Assembly (NCBI GenBank): GCA_028275145.1 | Contig: JAQCNG010000231.1 | Location: 1 to 9,447, forward strand | DNA: 9,447 nt | From: Halovenus sp. | GTDB lineage: Archaea; Halobacteriota; Halobacteria; Halobacteriales; Haloarculaceae | Direction: 5' to 3' | Shown here: piece after piece, positions 1 through 6,906 of the stretch | Layout of the letters: every line of letters starts with the position of its first letter | How positions within the stretch are numbered: the first letter of the stretch is position 1 | Translations under genes and position numbers: made by a program | Notes under the pieces: generated by a model | Seen by the model: only the letters and a program-made list of their open reading frames with translations | The model's database searches: none | Told to the model about the DNA's origin: nothing

Positions 1-18
1 GACGGCCAACCGCGGACA

Positions 19-1482
19 ATGGCACAAGTACAGCGGGACCGCGCAGTCGTCATCGGGCTGGAGGTGCACGTCCAGCTCGAAACCGACACCAAGATATTCT
101 GCGGCTGTTCCACCGAACCCGCCGACGAGCCGAACACACAGACCTGTCCCGTCTGCCTCGGCCTGCCGGGGGCGTTGCCGGTGCTCAACGAGGCCGCCGT
201 CGAGGCCGCCGTCAAGGTTGGAAAGGCCCTCGACGCGACCATCCCCGAGGAGACCCGGTTCCACCGGAAAAACTACTACTACCCGGACCTGCCGAAGAAC
301 TTCCAGATCACCCAGTACGACGAGCCGATCTGTCAGGACGGCCGTATCGAGTTCAGCGTCGAGGGCGAGCGGCGGTCTGTCGGTATCCGCCGGGCCCACC
401 TGGAGGAGGACCCCGGCAGTCTCCGGCACAAGGGCGGCTCCATCGACACCGCCGAGTACACGCTGGTCGACTACAACCGCGCCGGCGTGCCGCTGATGGA
501 GGTTGTCACCGAACCGGACTTCCGCAGCCCCGAGGAGGTGCGGGCCTTTCTCGCGAAACTCGAGGAGGTGCTCGAGTATCTCGGTGTGTTCGACGCCTCC
601 CGCGACGGCAGCCTCCGCATCGACGCGAATCTCTCTGTCGTCGAGAGCGATACCCTCGAGGGCGAGATAGACAGAGAGGCCCTGGCGGAGGCAAACCGGA
701 CCGAGGTAAAGAACATCTCCAGCCACAAGGGCGCACAGAAGGCACTCTCCTACGAGGCCCAGCGACAGAAAAACGCCATCAAGCGCGGACGGGAGATCGA
801 GCAGGAGACCCGCCACTGGGACGAGTCCCGGGGGATAACCGTCTCGATGCGCTCGAAGGAAGAGGAAAAGGACTACCGGTATTTCAGGGAGGCCGACCTG
901 CCGCCGTTGCAGGTCAGAGACTGGAAAGACAAAATCGAGATTCCCGAGCTGCCCGACGCGCGCCGCGAGCGGTTTCAGACCGAGTACGGACTGAGCACGG
1001 AGGCCGCGGACAAACTCACGAGCACCAAACAGGTGGCGGACTTCTACGAGGCCGTCGCGAGCGAGTTCGACGCGGACCTCGCGGCGACCTGGGTCGCCGA
1101 CGAACTGCTGGGGGAGCTCAACTACCGCGACATGGCTGTCACCGACATCGAGGACCGCCTCGACGAGGTCACCCGACTGGTCGAACTCGTCGCCGAGGAG
1201 AGTATCACGGCGAAAAACGCCCGCGAGGTCGTCCTCCGGGACATGCTCGACGACGGACGCGACCCCGACACCGTCGTCGAGACAGAGGGGTTGGGCAAGA
1301 CAGACGGCGACGAGGTCCAGGCCGCCGTCGAGCAGGCAATCGACGAGAACCCGGGGGCTGTCGAGGATTACCACACCGGCGAGGGCGGCGCGCTCAACTA
1401 TCTGGTGGGACAGGTGATGCAGGCCACCGGCGGTAGTGCCGACCCTGGCCAGGTGAACCAGTTACTCCGCGAACGACTGTAG
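19..1482 (+). CDS. gatB: Aspartyl/glutamyl-tRNA amidotransferase subunit B (GatB)
   Basis: GatB is the tRNA-binding and kinase-side subunit of the GatCAB complex, which turns misacylated Asp-tRNA(Asn) (and in many organisms Glu-tRNA(Gln)) into the amidated form in the cytoplasm, using ATP and ammonia delivered from GatA. The 487-aa product has the usual family length. Visible signatures: GLEVHVQL at residues 13-20; a four-cysteine cluster C28, C30, C43, C46 within the CPVCLGLPG region; the HRKNYYYPDLPKNFQITQYD block (about 83-102); the HLEEDPGS and DYNRAGVPLMEVVTEPD blocks; RYFREADLPPL; and a C-terminal YqeY-like tail (NYLVGQVMQATGG) that grips tRNA. SLRIDAN stands where many bacterial proteins have SLRCDAN or SMRCDAN. 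The ATG at 19 gives a proper family N terminus; only 18 bases lie upstream, with no clear Shine-Dalgarno. gatA and gatC are not in the window. Confidence 0.96.
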   Translation: MAQVQRDRAVVIGLEVHVQLETDTKIFCGCSTEPADEPNTQTCPVCLGLPGALPVLNEAAVEAAVKVGKALDATIPEETRFHRKNYYYPDLPKNFQITQYDEPICQDGRIEFSVEGERRSVGIRRAHLEEDPGSLRHKGGSIDTAEYTLVDYNRAGVPLMEVVTEPDFRSPEEVRAFLAKLEEVLEYLGVFDASRDGSLRIDANLSVVESDTLEGEIDREALAEANRTEVKNISSHKGAQKALSYEAQRQKNAIKRGREIEQETRHWDESRGITVSMRSKEEEKDYRYFREADLPPLQVRDWKDKIEIPELPDARRERFQTEYGLSTEAADKLTSTKQVADFYEAVASEFDADLAATWVADELLGELNYRDMAVTDIEDRLDEVTRLVELVAEESITAKNAREVVLRDMLDDGRDPDTVVETEGLGKTDGDEVQAAVEQAIDENPGAVEDYHTGEGGALNYLVGQVMQATGGSADPGQVNQLLRERL

Positions 1483-1498
1483 CCCCGTTCTCGCGGAG
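1465..1498 (+). other. Inverted repeat straddling the gatB stop codon
   Basis: CTCCGCGA at 1465-1472 is perfectly complementary to TCGCGGAG at 1491-1498, giving an 8-bp GC-rich stem with an 18-nt loop that contains the TAG stop. No T-tract follows, and archaeal termination usually needs one, so a terminator is not established. It could shape the gatB mRNA 3' end, or be chance in GC-rich DNA. The rest of the gap to 1671 shows no gene. Confidence 0.25.
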
Positions 1499-1671
1499 CG
1501 GTTCGTCGAGGGTCGGGTGGAACACGCGATTGCTGCGGGTGAAACCAATCGAAAGTCTTGTGCCTACCGTTCGTCAATCCGGTACCAGAGAGACCCAGCA
1601 GAGGGCGGCAGGCGAGAGGGAACAGCAGCTGGTTACCGCGCAGAGTAAAACAAAGGGAAACTCACACAGCA

Positions 1672-3123
1672 ATGCCACGAAGCGCCGAGATAAATTTCTG
1701 GCGGCAGATGGCCAGCGTGAGCGCGTCCAAACTGTTGAACGCACTGGGCGTCATCCTGCTCATCACCGTCCTCAACACGGCGTTCTCTATCGAGGAGATC
1801 GGGGTGTTTTTTTTCTTCTACGTTTCGGTGAACTTCCTGTCGAAGTTCGTCGGCGGTGTCGGCGAGGCGATACGGAAACGGGTCAGTGCGAAGGAGGGCC
1901 AGAACCCGGAGTATCTGGCCGTCGGGACGATATTCGCCATCGTGTTCCAGACCGTGGTCTCGGTGCTGATACTGTCGGTGTACGTCCTCGTTCCCGAACA
2001 GTTTCTGCCGGACCCCCTCCAGGCGGGGATAGACGTGATTCTGAGCGCCATCACGCTCCTGTTCGCACAGTCGGTCGGAAAGCTCATGCTCAACTACAAC
2101 TCCGGCATGGGGTATCCAGGCCGCTCCGAGTGGTTCGGGCGTGCGCTCCCGGGTGTGCTGTTTCTGGTTCTGGCGGTGTTTTTCACCTTCTACAACAGTT
2201 CGTTGAGCGTGATTCTCCTGGCCGGAACCGCCAGTTACAGCCTGAGCGCGGTGATCATGTACCTCAGCACCCGGCCGAAACTGCTGATTCTCCCGAACTG
2301 GGAGCACGTCAGGTCGGTGTTCGACTTCGGAAAGTGGAGTATCCTCCAGATGATATCGAACAACATATACAACAGCGCCGACGTGCTGTTGCTCGGGATA
2401 CTGGTGACCTCCACCACTGTCGGCTTCTACGAGAGTTCGAACAGTCTCGCAGGCCTGCTCTACGTGATTCCCTACGGGTTCTACTCCGTCGGGAACGTGA
2501 TGATAAGCGGACTGGACGCCGAGGGTCGCAGAGAGGATATCGTCTCCGTGCTACAGGAGTCGCTGCGGGCGTCCTCGATTATACCGGTGATGTCGTTTTT
2601 CATGTTCGTCGGCTTCGGTGATTTCATCCTGGAGATGGTGTTCGGCGGCGAGTACAGCCTGGCGTACTGGTATCTGGTCGGACTCGGACTGATAAAGGTG
2701 CTGAGCAGCTATCGAAAGCCGATACAGGGTCTCAACTACGGAACCGACAGCCCGGAGATACAGTTCTACGCGAACGTCTACGCCATGATTGCGAACTTCA
2801 CGACTGTGCTGCCGCTTATCTGGTACTTTGGTGGCCTGGGGGTCGTGATATCGACGGTGCTCGCTGCTGTCGTCCGACTCGGAGCGGTGATCCGGATGAG
2901 CAAGGAGTACGTGTACGACGTGGACATAAGGTGGACACTCCTCGTGACCTACTCGACCGGTCTCGTCCTGCTGGCCGGGTCCCAGGTCATCGAGGGGATG
3001 TTCGAGCTCAGCAATCTCCAGTACATCCTGCTGCTGGTCGGGTTCGCCGTTGTCTATCTCGTCTCGAATATATCGTTGATACGGATAGACCTCGCGAGTC
3101 CAATCGGAGACAGACGAGAGTGA
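1672..3123 (+). CDS. Oligosaccharide/polysaccharide flippase family membrane protein (Wzx-like)
   Basis: A hydrophobic integral membrane protein of 483 aa, the size of MOP-superfamily flippases that move lipid-linked sugars across the membrane. The N terminus (residues 6-70) looks like the polysaccharide-synthesis domain: a short amphipathic start, a first membrane helix around 19-38 (LLNALGVILLITVLNTAF), then GVFFFFYVSVNFLSK and the charged turn GEAIRKRVS. Further hydrophobic stretches recur to the end, the last being YILLLVGFAVVYLVSNISLI; I expect 12-14 helices. The ATG at 1672 is chosen because the in-frame extension back to 1558 is Arg/Pro-rich, hydrophilic and unlike the family. A weak AT-rich patch (AGTAAAAC, about 25 bases upstream) could be a TATA element for a near-leaderless mRNA. 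An 8-T run at 1807-1814 encodes part of FFFF. The convergent sulfation genes suggest it exports a glycan that is sulfated. The actual substrate cannot be read from sequence. Confidence 0.85.
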   Translation: MPRSAEINFWRQMASVSASKLLNALGVILLITVLNTAFSIEEIGVFFFFYVSVNFLSKFVGGVGEAIRKRVSAKEGQNPEYLAVGTIFAIVFQTVVSVLILSVYVLVPEQFLPDPLQAGIDVILSAITLLFAQSVGKLMLNYNSGMGYPGRSEWFGRALPGVLFLVLAVFFTFYNSSLSVILLAGTASYSLSAVIMYLSTRPKLLILPNWEHVRSVFDFGKWSILQMISNNIYNSADVLLLGILVTSTTVGFYESSNSLAGLLYVIPYGFYSVGNVMISGLDAEGRREDIVSVLQESLRASSIIPVMSFFMFVGFGDFILEMVFGGEYSLAYWYLVGLGLIKVLSSYRKPIQGLNYGTDSPEIQFYANVYAMIANFTTVLPLIWYFGGLGVVISTVLAAVVRLGAVIRMSKEYVYDVDIRWTLLVTYSTGLVLLAGSQVIEGMFELSNLQYILLLVGFAVVYLVSNISLIRIDLASPIGDRRE

Positions 3124-3265
3124 CCGAGCACGGAGCGTGCCACGGTACCTGAGATGTGAGAGCAACCGAGCACGGAGCGTGCCACGGTACCTGAGATGTG
3201 AGAGCAACCGAGCACGGAGCGTGTCACGGTACCTGAGATACGAGAGCAACCGAGCACAGAGATAC
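3123..3265. repeat. 42-bp tandem repeat, three full copies plus a partial one
   Basis: Units start at 3123, 3165 and 3207, and a fourth, degenerate one at 3249. Each begins ACCGAGCACGGAGCGTG and continues through GGTACCTGAGAT. Copies 1 and 2 are nearly identical; copy 3 has CGTGT for CGTGC and ATACGAGAG for ATGTGAGAG. Each unit contains the small perfect dyad GCACG-GAG-CGTGC and the palindrome GGTACC. The first unit starts on the last base of the flippase TGA stop, and the array fills most of the gap between the convergent flippase and cysC genes. 3266-3317 shows nothing further. Confidence 0.95.
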
Positions 3266-3317
3266 CGGGGTACAGTATCGAAGACAGGAACGGGGTTGTC
3301 GCTCCGGTCCGGGTTGC

Positions 3318-3932
3318 TCAGAGGTGGTCGAGGTTCTGGAGTCGCTCGGTAATCTCGGCCTCCTCCTGGCGCGTGATGGGGACGCTGTACTCCTCCTCGA
3401 GGCGCTCGTCGAGCAGTCCGCGCTCCTCGAGGGTGGTCATCACCTGCTCGATGCCCTCCTCGACGGAGTCGTTCTCGGTGTCGACGACGATGTCGGGGTG
3501 TAACGGCTCCTGGAACGGGTGGTTGATGCCGGTGAACTTCTCGATTTTGCCCGCCCGGGCCTTCTGGTAGAGCCCCTTCGGGTCGCGTTTCTCGGCGGTT
3601 GCGACGGAACACTTGACGTGGACGAGGACAAACTCGCCCCCGTCTTCGACGATGTCTCGTGCCTGTTCCTGGGACTCGCGGAACGGCGTGATCATCCCGA
3701 CGATGACCGGGATATCGTTCCGGTTGAGCAGTTTCGCGATGTAGGCTGTCCGGCGGTTGTTCGTCCGTCGGTCCTCCCGCGAGAAGCCGAGGTCCGGGTG
3801 CAGATGCTTCCGGATGTCGTCGCCGTCCAGGTTCTCCATCGGGTAGCCCCGCTCGACGAGACGGTCCTCGACCCGACTCGCGAGTGTCGATTTGCCGGCC
3901 GCCGGTCGACCCATGAACCAGAGCGTGAACAT
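3318..3932 (-). CDS. cysC: Adenylylsulfate (APS) kinase
   Basis: Phosphorylates adenosine 5'-phosphosulfate at the 3' position with ATP to make PAPS, the sulfate donor for sulfotransferases; a soluble enzyme. The 204-aa protein has every family landmark: P-loop GRPAAGKST (residues 8-16), DGDDIR (36-41), LGFSREDRRTNNRR (48-61), the ITPFRESQEQAR block (81-92) equivalent to the bacterial SPYR region, and the APS-binding block KRDPKGLYQKARAG through FTGINHPFQEP (115-143). An acidic C-terminal tail of about 40 residues goes beyond the core kinase. It is the last gene of a minus-strand set: the sat TAA stop is separated from this ATG by one base, so the two are almost certainly co-transcribed and translationally coupled, and a GGGGAG stretch just upstream (inside sat) may serve as ribosome-binding site. 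No PAPS reductase is nearby, so PAPS is more likely used for sulfation than for reduction. Confidence 0.94.
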   Translation of the reverse strand: MFTLWFMGRPAAGKSTLASRVEDRLVERGYPMENLDGDDIRKHLHPDLGFSREDRRTNNRRTAYIAKLLNRNDIPVIVGMITPFRESQEQARDIVEDGGEFVLVHVKCSVATAEKRDPKGLYQKARAGKIEKFTGINHPFQEPLHPDIVVDTENDSVEEGIEQVMTTLEERGLLDERLEEEYSVPITRQEEAEITERLQNLDHL

Positions 3933-3933
3933 C

Positions 3934-5085
3934 TTACTCCCCTACGAATACCCCGTCGAGACTCAATACCGTTTCGGCAACCTCCGGCCGCATCAGCCCC
4001 GACGGGGGTCGCTCCCCCGCGGAGAGTGTTTCCCGGAGTTCCGTGCCGCTGGGTTCGATGTGGTGGTCGCTGTCGTGTGGACAGACCTTCTCCGAGACGA
4101 TGCCGTCACACCGGGTGCAGTAAAACGCGTAGTGGTAGTACAGCGGTTCGATGCCGACATCACCGACTGCGTCGAACAGTCGCTGTGCCTCGAAGTCACC
4201 GTAGTAGTCGCCCACACCGGCGTGGTCCCGCCCGACGATGAAGTGGGTACAGCCGTAGTTTTTCCTGACGAGCGCGTCGAACACCGCCTCGCGCGGACCC
4301 GCGTACATCATCCGGGATTTGAACACCGAGAGCGTCACCAGATTCTCGGGGTAGTACTGCTCCAGGAGCGTCTCGTAGCCCGCGAGAATCGCCCTGTCGG
4401 TGTAGTCGCCGGGCTTTTTTGCGCCGATTTTCGGCTGGACGAGGAGTCCGTCGACGTGTTCGAGCGCGGACTTCTGGAGGTACTCGTGGGCGCGGTGGGG
4501 GACGTTGCGCGTCTGGAAGCCGACGACGGTGTCCCAGCCCCGCTTGCCGAACAGAACCCGGCTCTCCCGCGGCGAGAGCTCGTGTCGACTCGACCGTTCT
4601 CTCGCGTCTGCGAACGCCTTTATCGGCCCACCGACCAGAAACGGCTCCTTTGCCTGGATGGCCCTGACACCGGGGTGGTCCTCGTCGGTCGTCCCGAACA
4701 GTTGCTCGCAGGTCTCTGTCTCGCTGTACCGGTAGACGCTGTCGACGTCGACCACCCCGACCGGCGTACCGTCCGGCCCCCGGAGGCCGAGGCGCTCGCC
4801 GGGTTCGATGGCGTCGGCGAGGTCCGTCTCGACGTCCAGTACCACCGGAATCGGCCACGGAACGCCGCTCTCCAGGGTCACGTCGTTGACCACCTTCAGG
4901 AAGTCGTTGCGGCTCATGAACCCCTCCAGCGGGCTGTAGACCCCCCGGGCCAGGTTCTGGAAGTCGAACAGGAGGTTCCGGTCGAGGGTGACCGTCACGT
5001 GGTTCTCGAAGGAGTCGCGGAGCTGTTCGCTGCGGGCCGGGTCGACTGTCCTGTCGACGAGTGTGTTGCCGTGCGGTTGAATCAT
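3934..5085 (-). CDS. sat: Sulfate adenylyltransferase (ATP sulfurylase)
   Basis: Catalyses ATP + sulfate to APS + pyrophosphate, the first step of sulfate activation. The 383-aa protein is the stand-alone prokaryotic/archaeal type, without a fused kinase domain. Catalytic motifs are intact: QTRNVPHRAH at 191-200 (QxRN and HxxH) and GRDHAG at 285-290. A zinc-site pattern C323-x2-C326-x8-C335 with His at 337 or 341 resembles the zinc-binding C-terminal lobe known in thermophile and dissimilatory-type ATP sulfurylases. The N-terminal PUA-like part carries SPLEGFMSRNDF (51-62). The ATG at 5085 fits the family start (MIQPHGNTLV); no Shine-Dalgarno or TATA is evident in the 72-bp gap after the sulfotransferase stop, so it is probably transcribed with that gene. 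Pairing with cysC one base downstream indicates a dedicated PAPS supply. Confidence 0.96.
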   Translation of the reverse strand: MIQPHGNTLVDRTVDPARSEQLRDSFENHVTVTLDRNLLFDFQNLARGVYSPLEGFMSRNDFLKVVNDVTLESGVPWPIPVVLDVETDLADAIEPGERLGLRGPDGTPVGVVDVDSVYRYSETETCEQLFGTTDEDHPGVRAIQAKEPFLVGGPIKAFADARERSSRHELSPRESRVLFGKRGWDTVVGFQTRNVPHRAHEYLQKSALEHVDGLLVQPKIGAKKPGDYTDRAILAGYETLLEQYYPENLVTLSVFKSRMMYAGPREAVFDALVRKNYGCTHFIVGRDHAGVGDYYGDFEAQRLFDAVGDVGIEPLYYHYAFYCTRCDGIVSEKVCPHDSDHHIEPSGTELRETLSAGERPPSGLMRPEVAETVLSLDGVFVGE

Positions 5086-5157
5086 GAAATCGTGTGTTGC
5101 CGGTCTCGTGGTGTGTGCGCGCTGTGTCTGGACGTCCGTGTCCCGGTATCGCGGCCG

Positions 5158-6072
5158 CTACCCCTCGAACGTGTACCGGGAGAGCCAGTCGTACTCCTGG
5201 TTTTTCTGTTCGATGCGCTCGATCTCGTCGCTGCTCCACTCGATTTCGTGACGCGTCTGCTTTGGCGAGTCGAAGACAAACTCCGCACAGGCAGAGAGAT
5301 ACTCCTCGCCGGGGTCGACACCGAGAAACGCACAGAGCTCCGACAGCACGCCGGCCGTGTCCGAGATGAGTTCCTCGTGGTGCAGTCGGAACAGTTCGTC
5401 CTCGTCGAGCATCTCCGAGACGAGTTCCACGTTGTCGGCGTTGGCAAAGAACTTCTCGATGCCGTACTCCCGCCAGGTCTCTTTCAGCTTGCGCCGTGAG
5501 GCAATCGTGTCGAAGGGGTTACGAACCACGTGGACGAGGCGAATCGGGACCGACACCGTCTCCCGGAGTTCGCCCAGCAGTTCGGGGCTGTGGCCGAGTC
5601 GGCGCGTCGAGGCCGCGCCCTTCTTGTCGCCGATGACCTGCAGACGGTCGAACTCACCCTGGGCGGTGCCCGGGATGTCGTAGCTGTACTTCTCCCACTC
5701 CCGGCCCAGGCCGGTGAACTCGGCGTCCCGCTGCAGGATTGCCGAGAACAACTGGTTGCGTGACACCGGAACCTGCGCCCGGTCGAGCAGTCGAAGCGCG
5801 TCGAGTTCGTGCGAGACGACCATCTCGCGATGGCCGTTCAGGAGACTGCCGACCAGACTGTGACCGGTACGCCCGTGGCCGACGAACATACAGTAGACCC
5901 CCACCGAGTCGAACTCCGAACGGTGGTCGAGGAGGTGTGGCAGAGCCGAGAGCCGTCGAGCCGCAGTAAAGCGGTCCCGGGTGAGCGCCGGTATCCGCTG
6001 GGGGTTCTCGAGGAGTTCCCCGGCCGCCGGCGGCAGCGGCAGGGTCCGAGCGATGCGTGTGGGTATGGCCAT
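5158..6072 (-). CDS. PAPS-dependent sulfotransferase family protein
   Basis: Likely transfers sulfate from PAPS to a hydroxyl of a sugar or lipid. The 304-aa protein shows the two PAPS-binding elements of the family: an N-terminal 5'-phosphosulfate loop, YCMFVGHGRTGHSLVGSLLN (60-79), comparable to the RSGTSLL-type loop, and the 3'-phosphate block LVHVVRNPFDTIASRR (179-194) with its conserved R-N-P-x-D. The later part (HHEELI and CAFLGVDPGEEYL, about 231-259) matches the usual 'E-L-x-x-x-P ... cxFLGl' region. No signal peptide or membrane segment is visible, so it should act on the cytoplasmic side before export. It is the first gene of sulfotransferase-sat-cysC, preceded by a good TATA box. 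The acceptor is unknown; a glycan on a lipid carrier or S-layer glycoprotein precursor is plausible, since sulfated N-glycans are known in halophilic archaea. Confidence 0.87.
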   Translation of the reverse strand: MAIPTRIARTLPLPPAAGELLENPQRIPALTRDRFTAARRLSALPHLLDHRSEFDSVGVYCMFVGHGRTGHSLVGSLLNGHREMVVSHELDALRLLDRAQVPVSRNQLFSAILQRDAEFTGLGREWEKYSYDIPGTAQGEFDRLQVIGDKKGAASTRRLGHSPELLGELRETVSVPIRLVHVVRNPFDTIASRRKLKETWREYGIEKFFANADNVELVSEMLDEDELFRLHHEELISDTAGVLSELCAFLGVDPGEEYLSACAEFVFDSPKQTRHEIEWSSDEIERIEQKNQEYDWLSRYTFEG

Positions 6073-6096
6073 ACTGTGTAATCTCTTGTATCCCTG

Positions 6097-6106
6097 TATT
6101 TAAATC
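6097..6106 (-). promoter_or_regulatory. Archaeal TATA box for the sulfotransferase-sat-cysC genes
   Basis: On the minus strand the sequence reads CCACCCGATTTAAATAC. The TTTAAATA core lies about 25-33 bases upstream of the ATG at 6072, the right distance for a TATA element giving a leaderless or nearly leaderless mRNA starting around 6073-6078. No Shine-Dalgarno precedes the ATG, which agrees with a leaderless start. The preceding purine/C-rich bases may act as the BRE. Confidence 0.6.
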
Positions 6107-6149
6107 GGGTGGAGTCGAGTAGTGTCGGATTGCCTGAACTAACCGCCGG

Positions 6150-6230
6150 GATGTGTCGGCGACTGCCGGGCGCTGAGACGTGTCGGCGACTGCCGGGCGC
6201 TGAGACGTGTCGGCGACTGCCGGGCGCTGG
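6150..6230. repeat. 27-bp tandem repeat, three copies
   Basis: Three head-to-tail units at 6150-6176, 6177-6203 and 6204-6230, each GAYGTGTCGGCGACTGCC followed by GGGCGCTGA. They are identical except for the third base of unit 1 and the last base of unit 3. The array lies upstream of the sulfotransferase promoter and just before the ORB-like repeats. Its length is a multiple of three and it is open in several frames, but nothing suggests it is translated. Confidence 0.95.
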
Positions 6231-6265
6231 GGCGCGTAGGTCAATGTCGAGCAGTGGGTCCATCG

Positions 6266-6491
6266 GTCCACCCGAACAGGGGTAGCTCCCTGGCAGTTCT
6301 GTGTCCACCCGAAACAGCGTCGGTTGTTTCTCGGTGCTGGGCCACCCAAAGAGACGGTTCCATCTCTGTCGGCGTATCTCCACCCGAAACAGAGGGGTTT
6401 GGGGCAGTGTCACATCCACCCGAACCGAATTCCTCCTCTCTTTGTCCACCCGAAACAAAGGGCTGTTTGTGGTTCCCACCCGAAACGGGGG
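6266..6491 (+). repeat. Array of seven ORB-like direct repeats (TCCACCCGAAAC core)
   Basis: Seven copies, all in the same orientation, start at about 6267, 6304, 6341, 6379, 6415, 6445 and 6474, so the spacing is 37, 37, 38, 36, 30 and 29. Five keep CCACCCGAA exactly with an AAC or close continuation; copy 3 is degenerate (CCACCCAAAG) and copy 5 reads CGAACC. Copies 1, 4, 6 and 7 are followed by a G-run. The best, at 6444-6462, reads GTCCACCCGAAACAAAGGG, and its core differs from the true ORB at 9380-9409 by only one base (ACCCG for ACTCG) over TCCACTCGAAACAAAGGG. Spacers are unrelated to each other. The array fills the gene-free space up to the DUF371 start. Function is unknown: Orc1/Cdc6 binding or regulation of the neighbouring gene are possibilities. 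Confidence 0.8.
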
Positions 6492-6492
6492 T

Positions 6493-6906
6493 GTGAACGA
6501 GATAATTCACGCCAGAGGGCACGAGAACGTCACCGCACAGCACGCGAGCACCCTCGAACTGACGAGTGACGATTTCCTGACACCCGCGGGAGACTGCATT
6601 CTCGGCATCGAGGCGGACCGCGTGCCCGCCGGGTTCGACGAGTCGTTTGTCGCGGCCTGCCAGAGCGCCGACACGACGATCGTCGTACGGTTACAGGCCG
6701 GCGGTTACACCGACAGCGTCAGGGGTCGGGGTCACCCGGAGTTGACGTTCGCGAGCGAGCGGTCACTGGTCTGTCGCACCAGCGAGTACGTCGACGACCG
6801 GACCGTCGCCGTGGGGATGGACGCCGCTGCGGGCAACATCGACCGGAGCCTCGTCGATGCCCTCGCCGACGGGGTAGAGCTGACAGTGACACTGACTGTT
6901 GAGTAA
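6493..6906 (+). CDS. DUF371 family protein
   Basis: A 137-aa archaeal protein of unknown function. Recognised from the family's conserved blocks: ARGHENVTAQHASTLE (residues 7-22), LTPAGDCILGIEADR (29-43), GRGHPELTF (78-86), and the C-terminal VGMDAAAGNIDRSLVDAL segment. The charged, conserved RGH and GHPEL segments hint at a binding or catalytic site, but no reaction is established. The GTG at 6493 is chosen because homologous sequence begins just there (NEIIHARGH); the in-frame extension upstream simply translates the repeat array (STRN repeated) and is not protein-like. Another GTG at 6469 is possible. No TATA box is obvious at the expected distance, and the last ORB-like repeat ends two bases before the start codon. 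Its TAA is directly followed by the oapC stop on the other strand, with zero bases between. Confidence 0.85.
   Translation: MNEIIHARGHENVTAQHASTLELTSDDFLTPAGDCILGIEADRVPAGFDESFVAACQSADTTIVVRLQAGGYTDSVRGRGHPELTFASERSLVCRTSEYVDDRTVAVGMDAAAGNIDRSLVDALADGVELTVTLTVE

Noticed and set aside
1530..2621. 363-aa Arg-rich open frame over the flippase
   Set aside because: Low-complexity, Arg/Gly-rich, in another frame of a clear membrane protein. Typical GC-rich shadow.
3123..3265. CRISPR array
   Set aside because: The whole 42-bp unit repeats, with no unique spacers. It is a simple tandem repeat.
3892..5499. 535-aa open frame on the plus strand across sat and the sulfotransferase
   Set aside because: It is the long GC-rich antisense shadow of real, motif-complete genes on the other strand; its own translation has no recognisable domain.
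6266..6491. CRISPR-like array
   Set aside because: The shared repeat is only about 12 bp, degenerate, and the spacing drifts from 38 to 29. No leader or cas genes are present. It fits binding sites better.
6301..6492. Upstream extension of the DUF371 gene
   Set aside because: It translates the ORB-like repeats into repeated STRN and has no similarity to the family, whose N terminus begins at 6493.
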